A DNA stretch of 64,000 nucleotides, from the NCBI GenBank assembly GCA_964633715.1, contig CAZWHQ010000017.1, positions 19,896 through 83,895 on the forward strand, read 5' to 3'. The notes beneath the pieces were generated by a model that worked only from the letters and a program-made list of their open reading frames with translations, was not told where the DNA came from and did not search any database. Numbering within the stretch: position 1 is the stretch's first letter; the number at the start of each line of letters is the position of its first letter. The position numbers and the translations under genes were made by a program. Shown here in pieces: positions 45,436 to 54,165 of the stretch. This stretch comes from JAUWVG01 sp964633715. Its GTDB lineage: Bacteria; Acidobacteriota; Aminicenantia; Aminicenantales; Aminicenantaceae.

Positions 45436-46842
45436 ATGGAATCTAAACAGACAAGACGAAATTTTATCAAAACCGTCGCTTTCCTCTCCGTTTCCTACGG
45501 TATAGGGTGCACAAAAATTCCGATCAAGGATAATCCGCCTAATTTTGTCATTGTTTTTCTCGATGATTCCGGCTGGGCGGATTTTCACCCCTTCGGCGAC
45601 CCCGTTTATCACACACCCAACGTGCTTGAACTTGCCCGGCAAGGATGCCGATTCAATAATTTTTATGTGACACAGGCTGTGTGTTCCGCCTCCCGGGCGT
45701 CACTTTTAAGCGGATGTTATCCCGGTCGGACCAAGGTGTTTGGGGCGCACAGCCCCAGGGCCAGGGGCCTAGATCCAAAATTTGCGACCTTAGGTGAGAC
45801 GCTGAAAAAAAGAAGTTACAACACAGCTGTGTTCGGCAAATGGCACATCGGTGACCAACCGGATACCCGCCCCCCGGCGAGAGGATTCGATGAATCCTGC
45901 GGGCTTATGTACTCAAACGATATGTGGAAATACCATCCGGAAAATCCGGAGTACTGGGGACAGTGGCCTCTGCAGTTCTGGGAAAACGGAAGCATCACCA
46001 TTGAAGAGGTGACGGGAGAGGAGCAGACTCAGCTTACCACATGGTATACGGAACATGCCGTGGATTTTATCAATCGGAACAAAAACACTCCTTTCTTTCT
46101 CTATGTCCCTCATTCCATGCCACATGTTCCCCTCTTTTGCAGTGACAAATTCAAAGACAAATCGGGCGCCGGCCTCTATGCGGATGTGATGATGGAGATC
46201 GACTGGTCGGTCGGCCGGATTGTTGAAGCTCTCCGGTCCAATGGACTTGAAGAGAATACAGCCGTGATTCTTACATCGGACAACGGGCCGTGGATCAGCT
46301 ACGGCAACCATGCGGGCAAAACGCCGTTTCGCGAGGCAAAGGGCACAACCTTCGACGGAGGGACACGCTCCGCTTGCATCATCAAGTATCCCAAACATAT
46401 CAAACCGGGAAGTGTTTCAGAGAAAGCTATTTGTACGATCGATATCCTGCCGACGTTTTGTTATCTGGCGGGAGCAGAACTACCGAAAAACGAAATAGAC
46501 GGCAAAAATGTCTGGGATCTCATTCGAGGAAAACGAAGTGCTAAAAACCCTCACTTATACTATGCCTTTTCCAATAACGGTCAATTTCAGGGTGTGATCA
46601 GCAGCGATGGGAAATGGAAGCTGCACCTGCCGCACAATTACAGGACTCTGGTGGAAGCCGGTCATGGCGGGGCGGCGGGAGAATACAGGCAGGATCACAT
46701 CGAATTGTCCTTATTTGATATGGAAAATGATCCAAATGAGCGTGAGAACGTGATCGACAAGTATCCCCAGATCGCTGAACGGCTCAAACAATTTGCCGAG
46801 CAGCATAAAAATAAATTTTATAGCGATGATCAATCCCGTTGA
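45436..46842 (+). CDS. Tat-exported type I sulfatase, second copy
   Basis: A 468-residue sulfatase with a twin-arginine signal (TRRNFIKTVAFLSVSYGIGC). The fold motifs are NFVIVFLDDSGWADFHPFGD, the formylglycine site at Cys83 in CSASRASLLSGCYPGR (CxAxR rather than CxPxR), VFGKWHIGD, PFFLYVPHSMPHVPLF and VILTSDNGPW. It is distinct from the sulfatase at 42467 in both active-site context and C-terminus, so it likely acts on a different sulfate position. It follows the glycosidase gene after 20 bases with AAGGGAGG before its ATG, so the two are cotranscribed. Confidence 0.95.
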   Translation: MESKQTRRNFIKTVAFLSVSYGIGCTKIPIKDNPPNFVIVFLDDSGWADFHPFGDPVYHTPNVLELARQGCRFNNFYVTQAVCSASRASLLSGCYPGRTKVFGAHSPRARGLDPKFATLGETLKKRSYNTAVFGKWHIGDQPDTRPPARGFDESCGLMYSNDMWKYHPENPEYWGQWPLQFWENGSITIEEVTGEEQTQLTTWYTEHAVDFINRNKNTPFFLYVPHSMPHVPLFCSDKFKDKSGAGLYADVMMEIDWSVGRIVEALRSNGLEENTAVILTSDNGPWISYGNHAGKTPFREAKGTTFDGGTRSACIIKYPKHIKPGSVSEKAICTIDILPTFCYLAGAELPKNEIDGKNVWDLIRGKRSAKNPHLYYAFSNNGQFQGVISSDGKWKLHLPHNYRTLVEAGHGGAAGEYRQDHIELSLFDMENDPNERENVIDKYPQIAERLKQFAEQHKNKFYSDDQSR

Positions 46843-46973
46843 TGAAGGGATGGCGGCACTTTGCATAGATCCGACCTGCCCCCTGATATCGATCCAGTCT
46901 TTAGAGTATAATGAGCTGGGCGAGAAGGAGAGGGTACAGGAAGAATTAAAAGTACCGACAAGGCAACCTATTT

Positions 46974-47096
46974 GGAAGCCCTTGGGAAAATAGCTATGTT
47001 GAGTCCTTCATTGGCAAGCTTAGGGATGAGTTCTTAAATGGTGAAATCTTTGTTACGTTATAAGAGGCCAAAGTGCCCACAGAGCGTTGGCGCAAG
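46974..47096 (+). mobile_element. IS3-family transposase (OrfB) remnant
   Basis: One frame encodes GSPWENSYVESFIGKLRDEF and LNGEIFVTL, a TAA stop, then EAKVPTERWRK. GSPWENGYxESFxGKLRDEL followed by an EA-x-x-x-ERWR helix is the conserved C-terminal part of the DDE integrase of IS3-type elements, including the final catalytic Glu. Only about 40 codons remain, with an internal stop, and no terminal repeats were found. The rest of the 46843-47158 interval shows nothing else. Confidence 0.85.
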
Positions 47097-47158
47097 GATG
47101 AAAAATTCGGAAAAATGGTTAAAAAGGTCCTTAAGGATAAAACGAAAGGGAGAACGTT

Positions 47159-49534
47159 ATGAAAAACAGGTTTTTTATTTTGTGTGCACTGCTGGTTCTT
47201 GTTTTTGCCACATGCGCACCTCCTCATCTCTTGGATCCAAAGGCGCACTTTGATGCTGCCGTCGAAGACTGGGATAGAGGGGATTACATCTCAAGCCTTC
47301 AGGGATTGATCGAAATTCTCACGAAGGAAAACGAAAGATTGCCTTTTGATGACATCGCACTTTTGACAGGGGAGCTATTTCCTGTCAAGGAGGTGGCGCC
47401 GGACGGGAGGAATGTCCGTTTTTCTTCGAATGGCGTGTGGATTCTCTTCGAAGTCACTACAGACGACAGGTCGGTCACACATCTTGTCCCTCTGAATGAA
47501 CAGGAAGAGAACGGGATGATTTTTGCAGGAACCAACCTCGTGATTTCTTCGAACGGATCTCAGGTGGTGTATCTTGTACGGCGGCAGACCGAAGATGCTG
47601 CCAAGGCCTTTGAAGAGGCCAATGCCCTCACCGGTCGGGAGAGGACAAGAGCTCTAGCCCAGGCGGAAATCGAGTTTTCTGCCATCGCTGTTCGGGACAT
47701 GAAAAGCGGCGAGGAAAGAATCCTCAACACAGGAGACCTGCTCGTCACCCAACCTCTTTTTGGAGCGGATGGGAAAAACGTTCTGTTTACGGGCGGAGTG
47801 AAAGACGCTTCTGTCACTTCCATCTTTGAATTTAACTTAGAAAGTGGAAATCTGAGGCGTCTGACTTCAGAAAGGGGTTTTTCCCAAAACCCAGCCCTGG
47901 CGGGTGGACACTTTTTGATCTACAGAGTTTCGTCGCGGAGTCCATTGAGCCGGTCTTTTCAAAGGTCAATGGGAGGTGGGGGGGGGCGTCAACCCGACCG
48001 GATTGTTGTCCGGGATCTTTTATCCGGAGTCCAAAAAACGTTTCAGGCGGGAGCTTTTATACTTGACCCTGCCGCTGTCCACTTGGCCTATGTCTTTCAG
48101 AGGGAAGATCAATCGGTTTTGTTTGTTTGGGACATGGAGTCAGGGGCGGAACCCAAAGAAATTCACCAGACACCAAACCGCATGGGAGATATCTCTTTCT
48201 CCCCCCGGGGAGGGAAACTCACCTTTTCTGAGATGCTCGGCAATGACTGGGAAATTTTTGTCATCGATGCGGACGGACAGAATCTCAAACGCATCACCTG
48301 GGATATTCAACACGACCGCCGGGGATTGTTTTTAACGGAGAACCAGCTCATCGACATAAAAGGGGAATCCCGTCACATGAGATCGTATCTCTATGACCTA
48401 ACAAGCGGGACAAACATCCGGCTTTTCCACAACAACACACTGAGAACGATCGCTCCGGAATACGAGTGGTCCGTCCATCCCAATGGGGACAAGATCCTCT
48501 TTGTTTCTGAAAGGGACGGAGACACCATCTCTCCGGAGAGGGGTGTCTACCTCATGGATCTGTCGCAAAAAATTTCTAAAGAAGCCCTTCTCCAAAGGTT
48601 GGAAATAAGTCTAAAAGGGGAACAAGATCTGCACACTCGAGGCAGGCGTTTTTTTACGTCCATAAAGTCAGAAGTTAGAGAACGGATTGCAGAGGTATCC
48701 GAGAGGAGGATTTATGAGATTGAAGAAAGGATGATGTCTTTTGACAGCAAATACATCACCGAACCGGGGAACGCCCAGGCGAGGAACTATCTGGCCGGGC
48801 TTTTCGAATCCTTCGGATACGAATCCGTGCTCCAGTTGTTCGAAGCTCGCGGAATCAAAACGGCCAATATTTTAGCCACCCTCGAGGGCACTCAGTATCC
48901 GGAGCAGATCTATGTGTTGAGCAGCCATTTTGACTCCAACCGCCGGAGCCCCGGCGCCGACGACAACACGTCTGCTACGGCTGTGACACTGGAGGCCGCC
49001 CGCATCCTTCGCGATCATCCCCAACCTGCTACTATTTTATTTGCGCTGTTCACCGGTGAGGAAGCCGGTCTTCTGGGGAGCCGGGAGTTTGTCAGGCAGG
49101 CCGCGGAAAAGGGGCTCAATATAGTCGGGGCACTCAACAACGATATGGTCGGCTGGTGTGACAACAACCGGATGGACGACACCATCCGCTACTCCAACGC
49201 AACGATTCGTGATATTCAACACGCCGCTTCATTTCTCTTTACCGAACTCATCACTTATGACAGCCACTATTATAAAAGTACGGACGCGGCAGCCTACTAC
49301 GAAGAGTTTGGAGATATCGTGGGGGGAATCGGTTCCTATCCCGTGTTGTCCAGCCCGTTTTACCATCAGGCCACTGACCGTATCGAACACGTGAATTTTC
49401 ATCTGATCGGCGAAGTGGCCAAGTCAACAATTGCTGCTTTGATGTGTCTCACATCCCAGCGGGAGCCGGTGACGGGTGTTGTCATTCAAGAGGGGAGTGA
49501 TGTGTCCGAACCTTCACAGGAACAAAAACAGTAA
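47159..49534 (+). CDS. Exported M28 peptidase fused to a TolB-like propeller
   Basis: A 791-residue protein with a lipoprotein-like signal (LCALLVLVFATCAPPH). Residues about 70-470 form a TolB/WD40-like propeller (VRFSSNGVWILFEVTTDDRS, HPNGDKILFVSERDGDTISP). A charged helical linker follows (about 475-545). The M28 zinc peptidase then shows His590 in VLSSHFDSNRRSPGADDNTS, the acid in ALFTGEEAGLLGSREFV, LNNDMVGWCD and the last His in YHQATDRIEHV. The propeller probably restricts access to unfolded or short substrates, as in tricorn and prolyl oligopeptidases. GGGAG precedes the ATG, just downstream of the IS3 scar. Confidence 0.92.
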   Translation: MKNRFFILCALLVLVFATCAPPHLLDPKAHFDAAVEDWDRGDYISSLQGLIEILTKENERLPFDDIALLTGELFPVKEVAPDGRNVRFSSNGVWILFEVTTDDRSVTHLVPLNEQEENGMIFAGTNLVISSNGSQVVYLVRRQTEDAAKAFEEANALTGRERTRALAQAEIEFSAIAVRDMKSGEERILNTGDLLVTQPLFGADGKNVLFTGGVKDASVTSIFEFNLESGNLRRLTSERGFSQNPALAGGHFLIYRVSSRSPLSRSFQRSMGGGGGRQPDRIVVRDLLSGVQKTFQAGAFILDPAAVHLAYVFQREDQSVLFVWDMESGAEPKEIHQTPNRMGDISFSPRGGKLTFSEMLGNDWEIFVIDADGQNLKRITWDIQHDRRGLFLTENQLIDIKGESRHMRSYLYDLTSGTNIRLFHNNTLRTIAPEYEWSVHPNGDKILFVSERDGDTISPERGVYLMDLSQKISKEALLQRLEISLKGEQDLHTRGRRFFTSIKSEVRERIAEVSERRIYEIEERMMSFDSKYITEPGNAQARNYLAGLFESFGYESVLQLFEARGIKTANILATLEGTQYPEQIYVLSSHFDSNRRSPGADDNTSATAVTLEAARILRDHPQPATILFALFTGEEAGLLGSREFVRQAAEKGLNIVGALNNDMVGWCDNNRMDDTIRYSNATIRDIQHAASFLFTELITYDSHYYKSTDAAAYYEEFGDIVGGIGSYPVLSSPFYHQATDRIEHVNFHLIGEVAKSTIAALMCLTSQREPVTGVVIQEGSDVSEPSQEQKQ

Positions 49535-49593
49535 GATCGAAAACTGATAGACAGGATGCATCGATTCGATAGTTATTGCGAGGAAGCAAAATC

Positions 49594-50061
49594 ATGGGAA
49601 AAAAACAAATCTTGACATTGTTGACGATTGTTTTGGCAGCGCTTTTTGTCGGATATAGAGGATTGGGTTGCCAAGAAAAACAGGCCAAACAAACTTCTCC
49701 CTATCCAACGGACGAGACAGAGTGTGTGCGGCTGGATTGGGGAGATATCAAAGTTCCTGGGGATTTCAACCTGGTCTATTCGGATGGGCCTACCCATGCA
49801 GAATGGGGGCCTGAACATGTGGTTACACTTTCAGCCGACGGGCGGTATTCCGTGAAAGACATCACGAGCCATCGAGTAAACTCTCTCGAGAGCAAAACAA
49901 CAATCCCCGAGACAGTCGCTCCTAAAACTTTGCGGATACCGATCTCTTTTGTCCGCTGCTCGGCTGAAAAAGGGGAAAGTCCGAATATACCCAGGCATGA
50001 GATAAAAATGGCCACAAATGCAAAGGTGCCGAATATCTTTCCCAATCTTTGCTCGGCCTGA
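49594..50061 (+). pseudogene. 3'-truncated exported protein gene reading into antisense permease DNA
   Basis: The ATG at 49594 has GAGGAAGC upstream and begins a signal or lipoprotein-like peptide (ILTLLTIVLAALFVGYRGLG, then CQ). The next residues include LDWGDIKVPGDFNLVYSDGP and VVTLSADGRYSV. I do not recognise the family. From about residue 89 (near 49860) onward the frame runs through DNA that is the reverse complement of the FtsX-type permease gene, so the last 67 codons are not original. The real 3' end was lost in a deletion that also removed the permease end. Confidence 0.7.
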
Positions 50062-52007
50062 TAGAGATGACCTATCCCTTTGTCAAGAAAACTGTACTCA
50101 AAGGGGTGGTTTGGGGCAAATTTTTCTGATGTTTCCCTTATGTTTCGAATCGTATCCGGCACCGCTTCAGGTTTGATTTTGATTGAAATATATTTTAGGG
50201 CGTTATAAAACACGGGATTAATAGTAAACACATGAGGCATAATCTTTTTGTGGAGTGAGACATGATGAAAATCTTTGACGACGCCAATGATCTGGCCTTC
50301 TATCCCCCAAAACTTGAGCTGTTCTCCGACAGGTGATTCCATGCCCATGTATCTGGCCGCCTCTTGATTGATTACAAAATTTCTTTGGTCGGAAGGAAAT
50401 TCTCTTGAAAAACTCCGGCCGTCGACAATTTCCATTCCATATGTTTCCAAGTAATCAAAATGGGTGACAGAATATCTGACATTGGGAACAAGGGACGGAT
50501 TCTTTGTCTTCCATTCTATCCTGTTCGTTTTGTAGTCTTCATTGTAAGGGATGGCTTGACTGGCCGTAACAGACAGCACGTTGGGATTTTTCGACAGCTC
50601 TTTTTTATAGCTGCTAAACTGTCTTCTAAAGGAATCATTGAATGGAATTTTAAGAACATAATCCGTTTTAAAACCCAAAGGTCTCTTTTGGATGAAGTTT
50701 AACTGTTTGGTGACCACACCCGTTGAGGTAATCAGCAGAATCGAGATCGTGAACTGACCGACAGCTGAAACGATCCTGAAGGGGGAACGATTTGCCTTTG
50801 TCGCTCTGAATGGCCTTAACGCCTGGACAGGTTTACTAGATGCCAGAAATATGGCTGGGTAGAGTCCTGATAGGATTCCCACAAAAAGCGCCAAACCGGG
50901 CAAGATCAAAATCATTAGGTTGTTTTGGATAGGAAAGAAGGCCAGATGTTTTGAAGTCAGATTATTCAACAGGTGCAAAAAAAATTGCGCCAGAATGATG
51001 GCCAGAATGGATGCACAAACGGACATCAGTTTGGATTCACCGAGGAATTGTTGGATGAGTTGATTCCTGCTGGCGCCGACAACCTTGCGCATCCCGACCT
51101 CTTTGGCCCGATGACTCCACCGAGTTGTTGCCAGATTCATATAATTGATGCAGGCGATAAAGAGGATGAAAACTGCAATGACCGAAAAAATGTAGATGTA
51201 AGTCCTGCGCCCAAAATCAAGATGTACTTTTGTCACTGGTTTAATATCGACTGTGAAATTTTTTGAAGATAGAGGTTGAGGATAGTATTCATTTAAGGAG
51301 CCTGCAATCTTTTCTTTTACCTCCTCGACGGAGACATGCTTATCCAAGAGGACATAGGCGGGATCTCTCCAATTCCAATCGTCAGTCAGGTCATTATTTA
51401 GTGGGGCTAAAAAATCAAGCTGTATGTGAGAGTTGGAGGGGACTTGCATAACTCCGGATACAATAAGGTCGGACCGATTATTCAAACTCAGTTTTTTACC
51501 CAAGGGATTATCTTCTCCAAAATATTTCTTGGCCATATTTTCTGAAAGGACCAGGGAATCTGGATTTGAAAGAGCCATGTCCGGATTCCCGTAGATAAAA
51601 GGGAAAGAGAACATGGAGAAGAAGCTTGAATCGACAAGTTTGACATTGTCTTCGTAGAACATGATCTGCCGGCCGTTTTCCGTTTGATGCCTGAATGAGC
51701 ATGTCGTTAGATTGCCTAATTCATAAATCCTTGTGTAGCTTTTTATTTCGGGGAAATTGGAGGCCAGCATGGGAGCCAGGGCATAGGAAACATTGGGATC
51801 GATGACATCATTGGGATGTTTGATGGTCAGAAGGTACAAGTTATCCCTGTTGGCATGGAATTTATCAAAGCTCAACTCATCCCGAATCCAAAGGGATATA
51901 AGAAGAAAACAGGCCATCCCAACAGCCAATCCCAGGATATTGATAAAGGCGAACAGCTTGTTTTTGAAAATATTTCTTAAAGAAACTCTGAGATAGTTCT
52001 TAAACAT
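49776..52007 (-). CDS. FtsX/MacB-type ABC transporter permease, 3'-truncated
   Basis: A 743-residue permease starting at an ATG with GGAGG upstream. It shows an N-terminal helix (LFAFINILGLAVGMACFLLI), a MacB-like periplasmic domain (about 45-280) and the first FtsX block (CINYMNLATTRWSHRAKEVG, MRKVVGASRNQLIQQFLGES). Two helices and a second periplasmic domain follow, then the second FtsX block (FAFVAIFISCLGIFGLSPFS, AEQRTKEIGIRKVLGATVSG). After EFTRWLVM the family should continue with two more helices ending in a PxxxLR-like motif. Instead 27 unrelated residues follow, encoded by DNA antisense to the neighbouring gene. About 80-110 residues are missing, so function is doubtful. No ATPase gene is adjacent. 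Confidence 0.85.
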   Translation of the reverse strand: MFKNYLRVSLRNIFKNKLFAFINILGLAVGMACFLLISLWIRDELSFDKFHANRDNLYLLTIKHPNDVIDPNVSYALAPMLASNFPEIKSYTRIYELGNLTTCSFRHQTENGRQIMFYEDNVKLVDSSFFSMFSFPFIYGNPDMALSNPDSLVLSENMAKKYFGEDNPLGKKLSLNNRSDLIVSGVMQVPSNSHIQLDFLAPLNNDLTDDWNWRDPAYVLLDKHVSVEEVKEKIAGSLNEYYPQPLSSKNFTVDIKPVTKVHLDFGRRTYIYIFSVIAVFILFIACINYMNLATTRWSHRAKEVGMRKVVGASRNQLIQQFLGESKLMSVCASILAIILAQFFLHLLNNLTSKHLAFFPIQNNLMILILPGLALFVGILSGLYPAIFLASSKPVQALRPFRATKANRSPFRIVSAVGQFTISILLITSTGVVTKQLNFIQKRPLGFKTDYVLKIPFNDSFRRQFSSYKKELSKNPNVLSVTASQAIPYNEDYKTNRIEWKTKNPSLVPNVRYSVTHFDYLETYGMEIVDGRSFSREFPSDQRNFVINQEAARYMGMESPVGEQLKFWGIEGQIIGVVKDFHHVSLHKKIMPHVFTINPVFYNALKYISIKIKPEAVPDTIRNIRETSEKFAPNHPFEYSFLDKGIGHLYQAEQRLGKIFGTFAFVAIFISCLGIFGLSPFSAEQRTKEIGIRKVLGATVSGIVVLLSREFTRWLVMSFTEYRPSAESVTTCSGPHSAWVGPSE

Positions 52008-52177
52008 GACGGCCTCCGGTGATTAGTCTTGGTAAAGCTGTATCTAATTACACATATGAATACCTTCAGAAGGTTAAACGGTTTTGAGTATAAAAAGTTG
52101 ACAAGCTGAAGATTAAAAGAATTTATCCGGACAGAGGTGCTAGAATTCAAGTTTAACACCATTTTCTCAAATCATGA

Positions 52178-53251
52178 AAGGCCGTCGATGAGGATCCAAA
52201 TTATGCGTTAGCCTATGCGGGCATCGCTGATTCGTATTGTTTGATGGGGTTTTACAGCTTTCGAGCCTCCACAGATTATTATTATCAAAGAGCAGAAGAA
52301 GTTGCCCTAAGAGCTCTGGATCTTGATGGTTCACTGGCTGAGGCTTACACGACCTTAGCAGATATAAAGATGATGCGGGATTTGGATTGGGCAGGGGCTG
52401 AGGAAAATTTCTTAAAAGCCATCGTGCTTAATCCCTCTTATGCAACGGCTCACCACTGGTACTCTTTACTGTTAGCTTCACAAGACCGGTTAGACGAAGC
52501 TCTTGAAGAGATTAGAACAGCTTGGTCACTGGATCCCCGTTCCGTAGTGATCAACAGTGCCTTAGCCGATATATATATAAAGAGAGGGGAATATGACAAG
52601 GCTCTTAATGAAGCACAAAGAACCCAGGAAATGGATCCTAAATTCATGAATATTTATTACGTGCTAGGGGCAAGTTATCTGAACAAAACGATGTACGAGG
52701 AAGCCCTGGAAGCTTTTGACGAACACTCTAAGTTGATTAACGAAATGGTGTTTTCTGCTGAGTTGTTAGGGGAATTTATTAAAGATCTTCTCCAAAATAC
52801 AGATGTTCTTAAACAATTTCAATTTGTACTTGAATCAATCGGGATCGATCCCAAGACTCCACAAGAATTTAAAAACGAATTAGAGATTTTATTGGGAAAT
52901 CCTGAGGCTCTGTCTGCAGTGGTAAAGGATTGGAAGCAGTTGTTTGGAGGGGAGTCAAAAGGCGGCTACATGCATGGTGTCGTGTATGCAAAAATGGGGA
53001 AAAAAGAAAAGACACAGGAGATACTGGAAGAACAACTTGAACTGGCAAACCTGCAGTTTTTTCAGTTGGATTATCAAATTGCTCTTCTCTATTTTTATCT
53101 TGGAGACAAAGAGCTTGGATTTAGATACTTAAACAAAGCTGTAGACAATAGGGATCCCAGTACAAGGGATTTAAAAGTTGATTTTTTATTCGATGATGTG
53201 TCTTCCGATCCTCGATTTTTGGAAATACTCCAAAAAATGGGATTGGACTAG
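52178..53251 (+). pseudogene. 5'-truncated TPR protein (C-terminal part of a winged-helix or kinase TPR regulator)
   Basis: The frame opens right after a stop at 52175-52177 with KAVDEDPNYALAYAGIADSY and CLMGFYSF. That block is the first repeat of the TPR half found behind CadC-like winged-helix or Ser/Thr kinase domains. Further repeats follow: ALRALDLDGSLAEAYTTLAD, ATAHHWYSLLLASQDRLDEA and GEYDKALNEAQRTQEMDPKF, with a C-terminal end-of-group LFDDVSSDPRFLEILQKMGL. No start codon with a ribosome binding site exists before the first repeat, and the DNA-binding or kinase domain is absent. The first usable ATG would be at 52241. Confidence 0.75.
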
Positions 53252-53308
53252 TAGTCCTTTCTTATTAACTTTCTCCCTGACATATAAATATTCTAATTAT
53301 CTTCATAG

Positions 53309-53455
53309 GTGGAAGACCTTGTTAAAAATGATGTGCCTCATGTTCTATTTAGTGTCCGGAACGGGGAATACAGCTTGTGGCAGGGAAATCCTGAAGACGT
53401 ACAGCGCTTGCAGGAACTAGTCCTCGAATTCATCAACAAATACAGGAAGGATTAA
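53309..53455 (+). other. Short open frame, possible gene remnant
   Basis: A 48-codon frame from a GTG with no ribosome binding site encodes DVPHVLFSVRNGEYSLWQGN followed by a helix ending EFINKYRKD. The codon pattern looks protein-like, but I cannot name it. It ends just before the convergent NFACT-R gene. Confidence 0.25.
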
Positions 53456-53462
53456 AGGTGAG

Positions 53463-53870
53463 CTAAGGGAAAACTTCTGCCTCTCCTAATCCAGGGCGGA
53501 CTTTTAGTACAGTCTCTTTGCGGATCTGGACGGTCCCCGGTTTTGCGCCCTTTGGTTTGGTCACATAGCGGGCCCGTGTGCAGGAGACCGCTACGATCCC
53601 TCCTGTCCGGGCTTTGCTGTGATGGACTGCTATAGAAGCGGCTTTCTTGAGGATGTCTTTGCCTGGTTCTTGGCCGGTTGGAATCCTGAGAACGACATGG
53701 CTTCCCGGCATTCCGCGGACATGAAACCAGTAGTCGTTGGATTTGGCGATTTTCAGGCTGAGGGTGTCGTTGTCCTTTTTCGTGCGTCCGACCAGAACCG
53801 TCCATCGATCTTCCAGAGTGTATTCGATCAGCCGGGGAGCCTTGAAGTTTGAGGGCATTCTTTCAGACAT
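53463..53870 (-). CDS. Stand-alone NFACT-R (DUF814) RNA-binding domain protein
   Basis: A 135-residue protein consisting only of the NFACT-R domain that normally forms the C-terminal half-domain of RqcH/FbpA/NEMF proteins. Key blocks are WTVLVGRTKKDNDTLSLKIA, NDYWFHVRGMPGSHVVLRIP, ASIAVHHSKARTGG and VSCTRARYVTKPKGAKPGTV. The DYWFH and GSHVVL motifs are the family core. Such free-standing forms exist in bacteria and are thought to bind tRNA or ribosomal RNA in quality control or translation. The start has no strong ribosome binding site. It stands alone, next to a strong palindrome on its 5' side. Confidence 0.88.
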   Translation of the reverse strand: MSERMPSNFKAPRLIEYTLEDRWTVLVGRTKKDNDTLSLKIAKSNDYWFHVRGMPGSHVVLRIPTGQEPGKDILKKAASIAVHHSKARTGGIVAVSCTRARYVTKPKGAKPGTVQIRKETVLKVRPGLGEAEVFP

Positions 53871-53885
53871 TACTGCATATTTATT

Positions 53886-53943
53886 AATTAGGGGAACATC
53901 AACCTTAATTATCTGATTAATTAAGGTTGATGTTCCCCTAATT
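53886..53943. repeat. Perfect 26-base-arm palindrome (BIME/REP- or MITE-like)
   Basis: Arms at 53886-53911 and 53918-53943 are exact reverse complements around a 6-base loop (TCTGAT). The arm contains AGGGGAACATCAACCTTAAT. A related sequence, AAGGGACATCACCTTAATT, occurs at 55477-55495. The hairpin lies between two minus-strand genes and is too AT-rich and lacks a U-tract for a typical terminator; a mobile REP-type or miniature element is more likely. Confidence 0.75.
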
Positions 53944-53976
53944 CCCCCATAATTACCTCTATTTATTTATTGGGGA

Positions 53977-54087
53977 TTATTCGGTTAGTGTCTGTTTTTT
54001 CTCCTTTTTCGCCTTTCTCTTTTCTTTTAAGCTTCTTTTAGGTTCTTTTTTATCATGAACTTTTTTCTTGTCTTTGCTTTTTCCCAT
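53977..54087 (-). CDS. 36-residue highly basic peptide
   Basis: A very short gene supported by a perfect AAAGGAGG six bases before its ATG. The product is MGKSKDKKKVHDKKEPKRSL followed by KEKRKAKKEKKQTLTE: about half Lys and Arg, with no hydrophobic core, and probably disordered. Similar tiny Lys-rich proteins are found in many bacteria and may bind nucleic acid, but their function is unknown. It lies between the palindrome and the VWFA-related gene, on the same strand as both neighbouring genes. Confidence 0.7.
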   Translation of the reverse strand: MGKSKDKKKVHDKKEPKRSLKEKRKAKKEKKQTLTE

Positions 54088-54165
54088 ATGAGGCCTCCTT
54101 TATCAGCCTGGATTGTTCCCTATTGTCCGCATTGTCTTGCTTCCAATAATTGTATCACTTTCATG

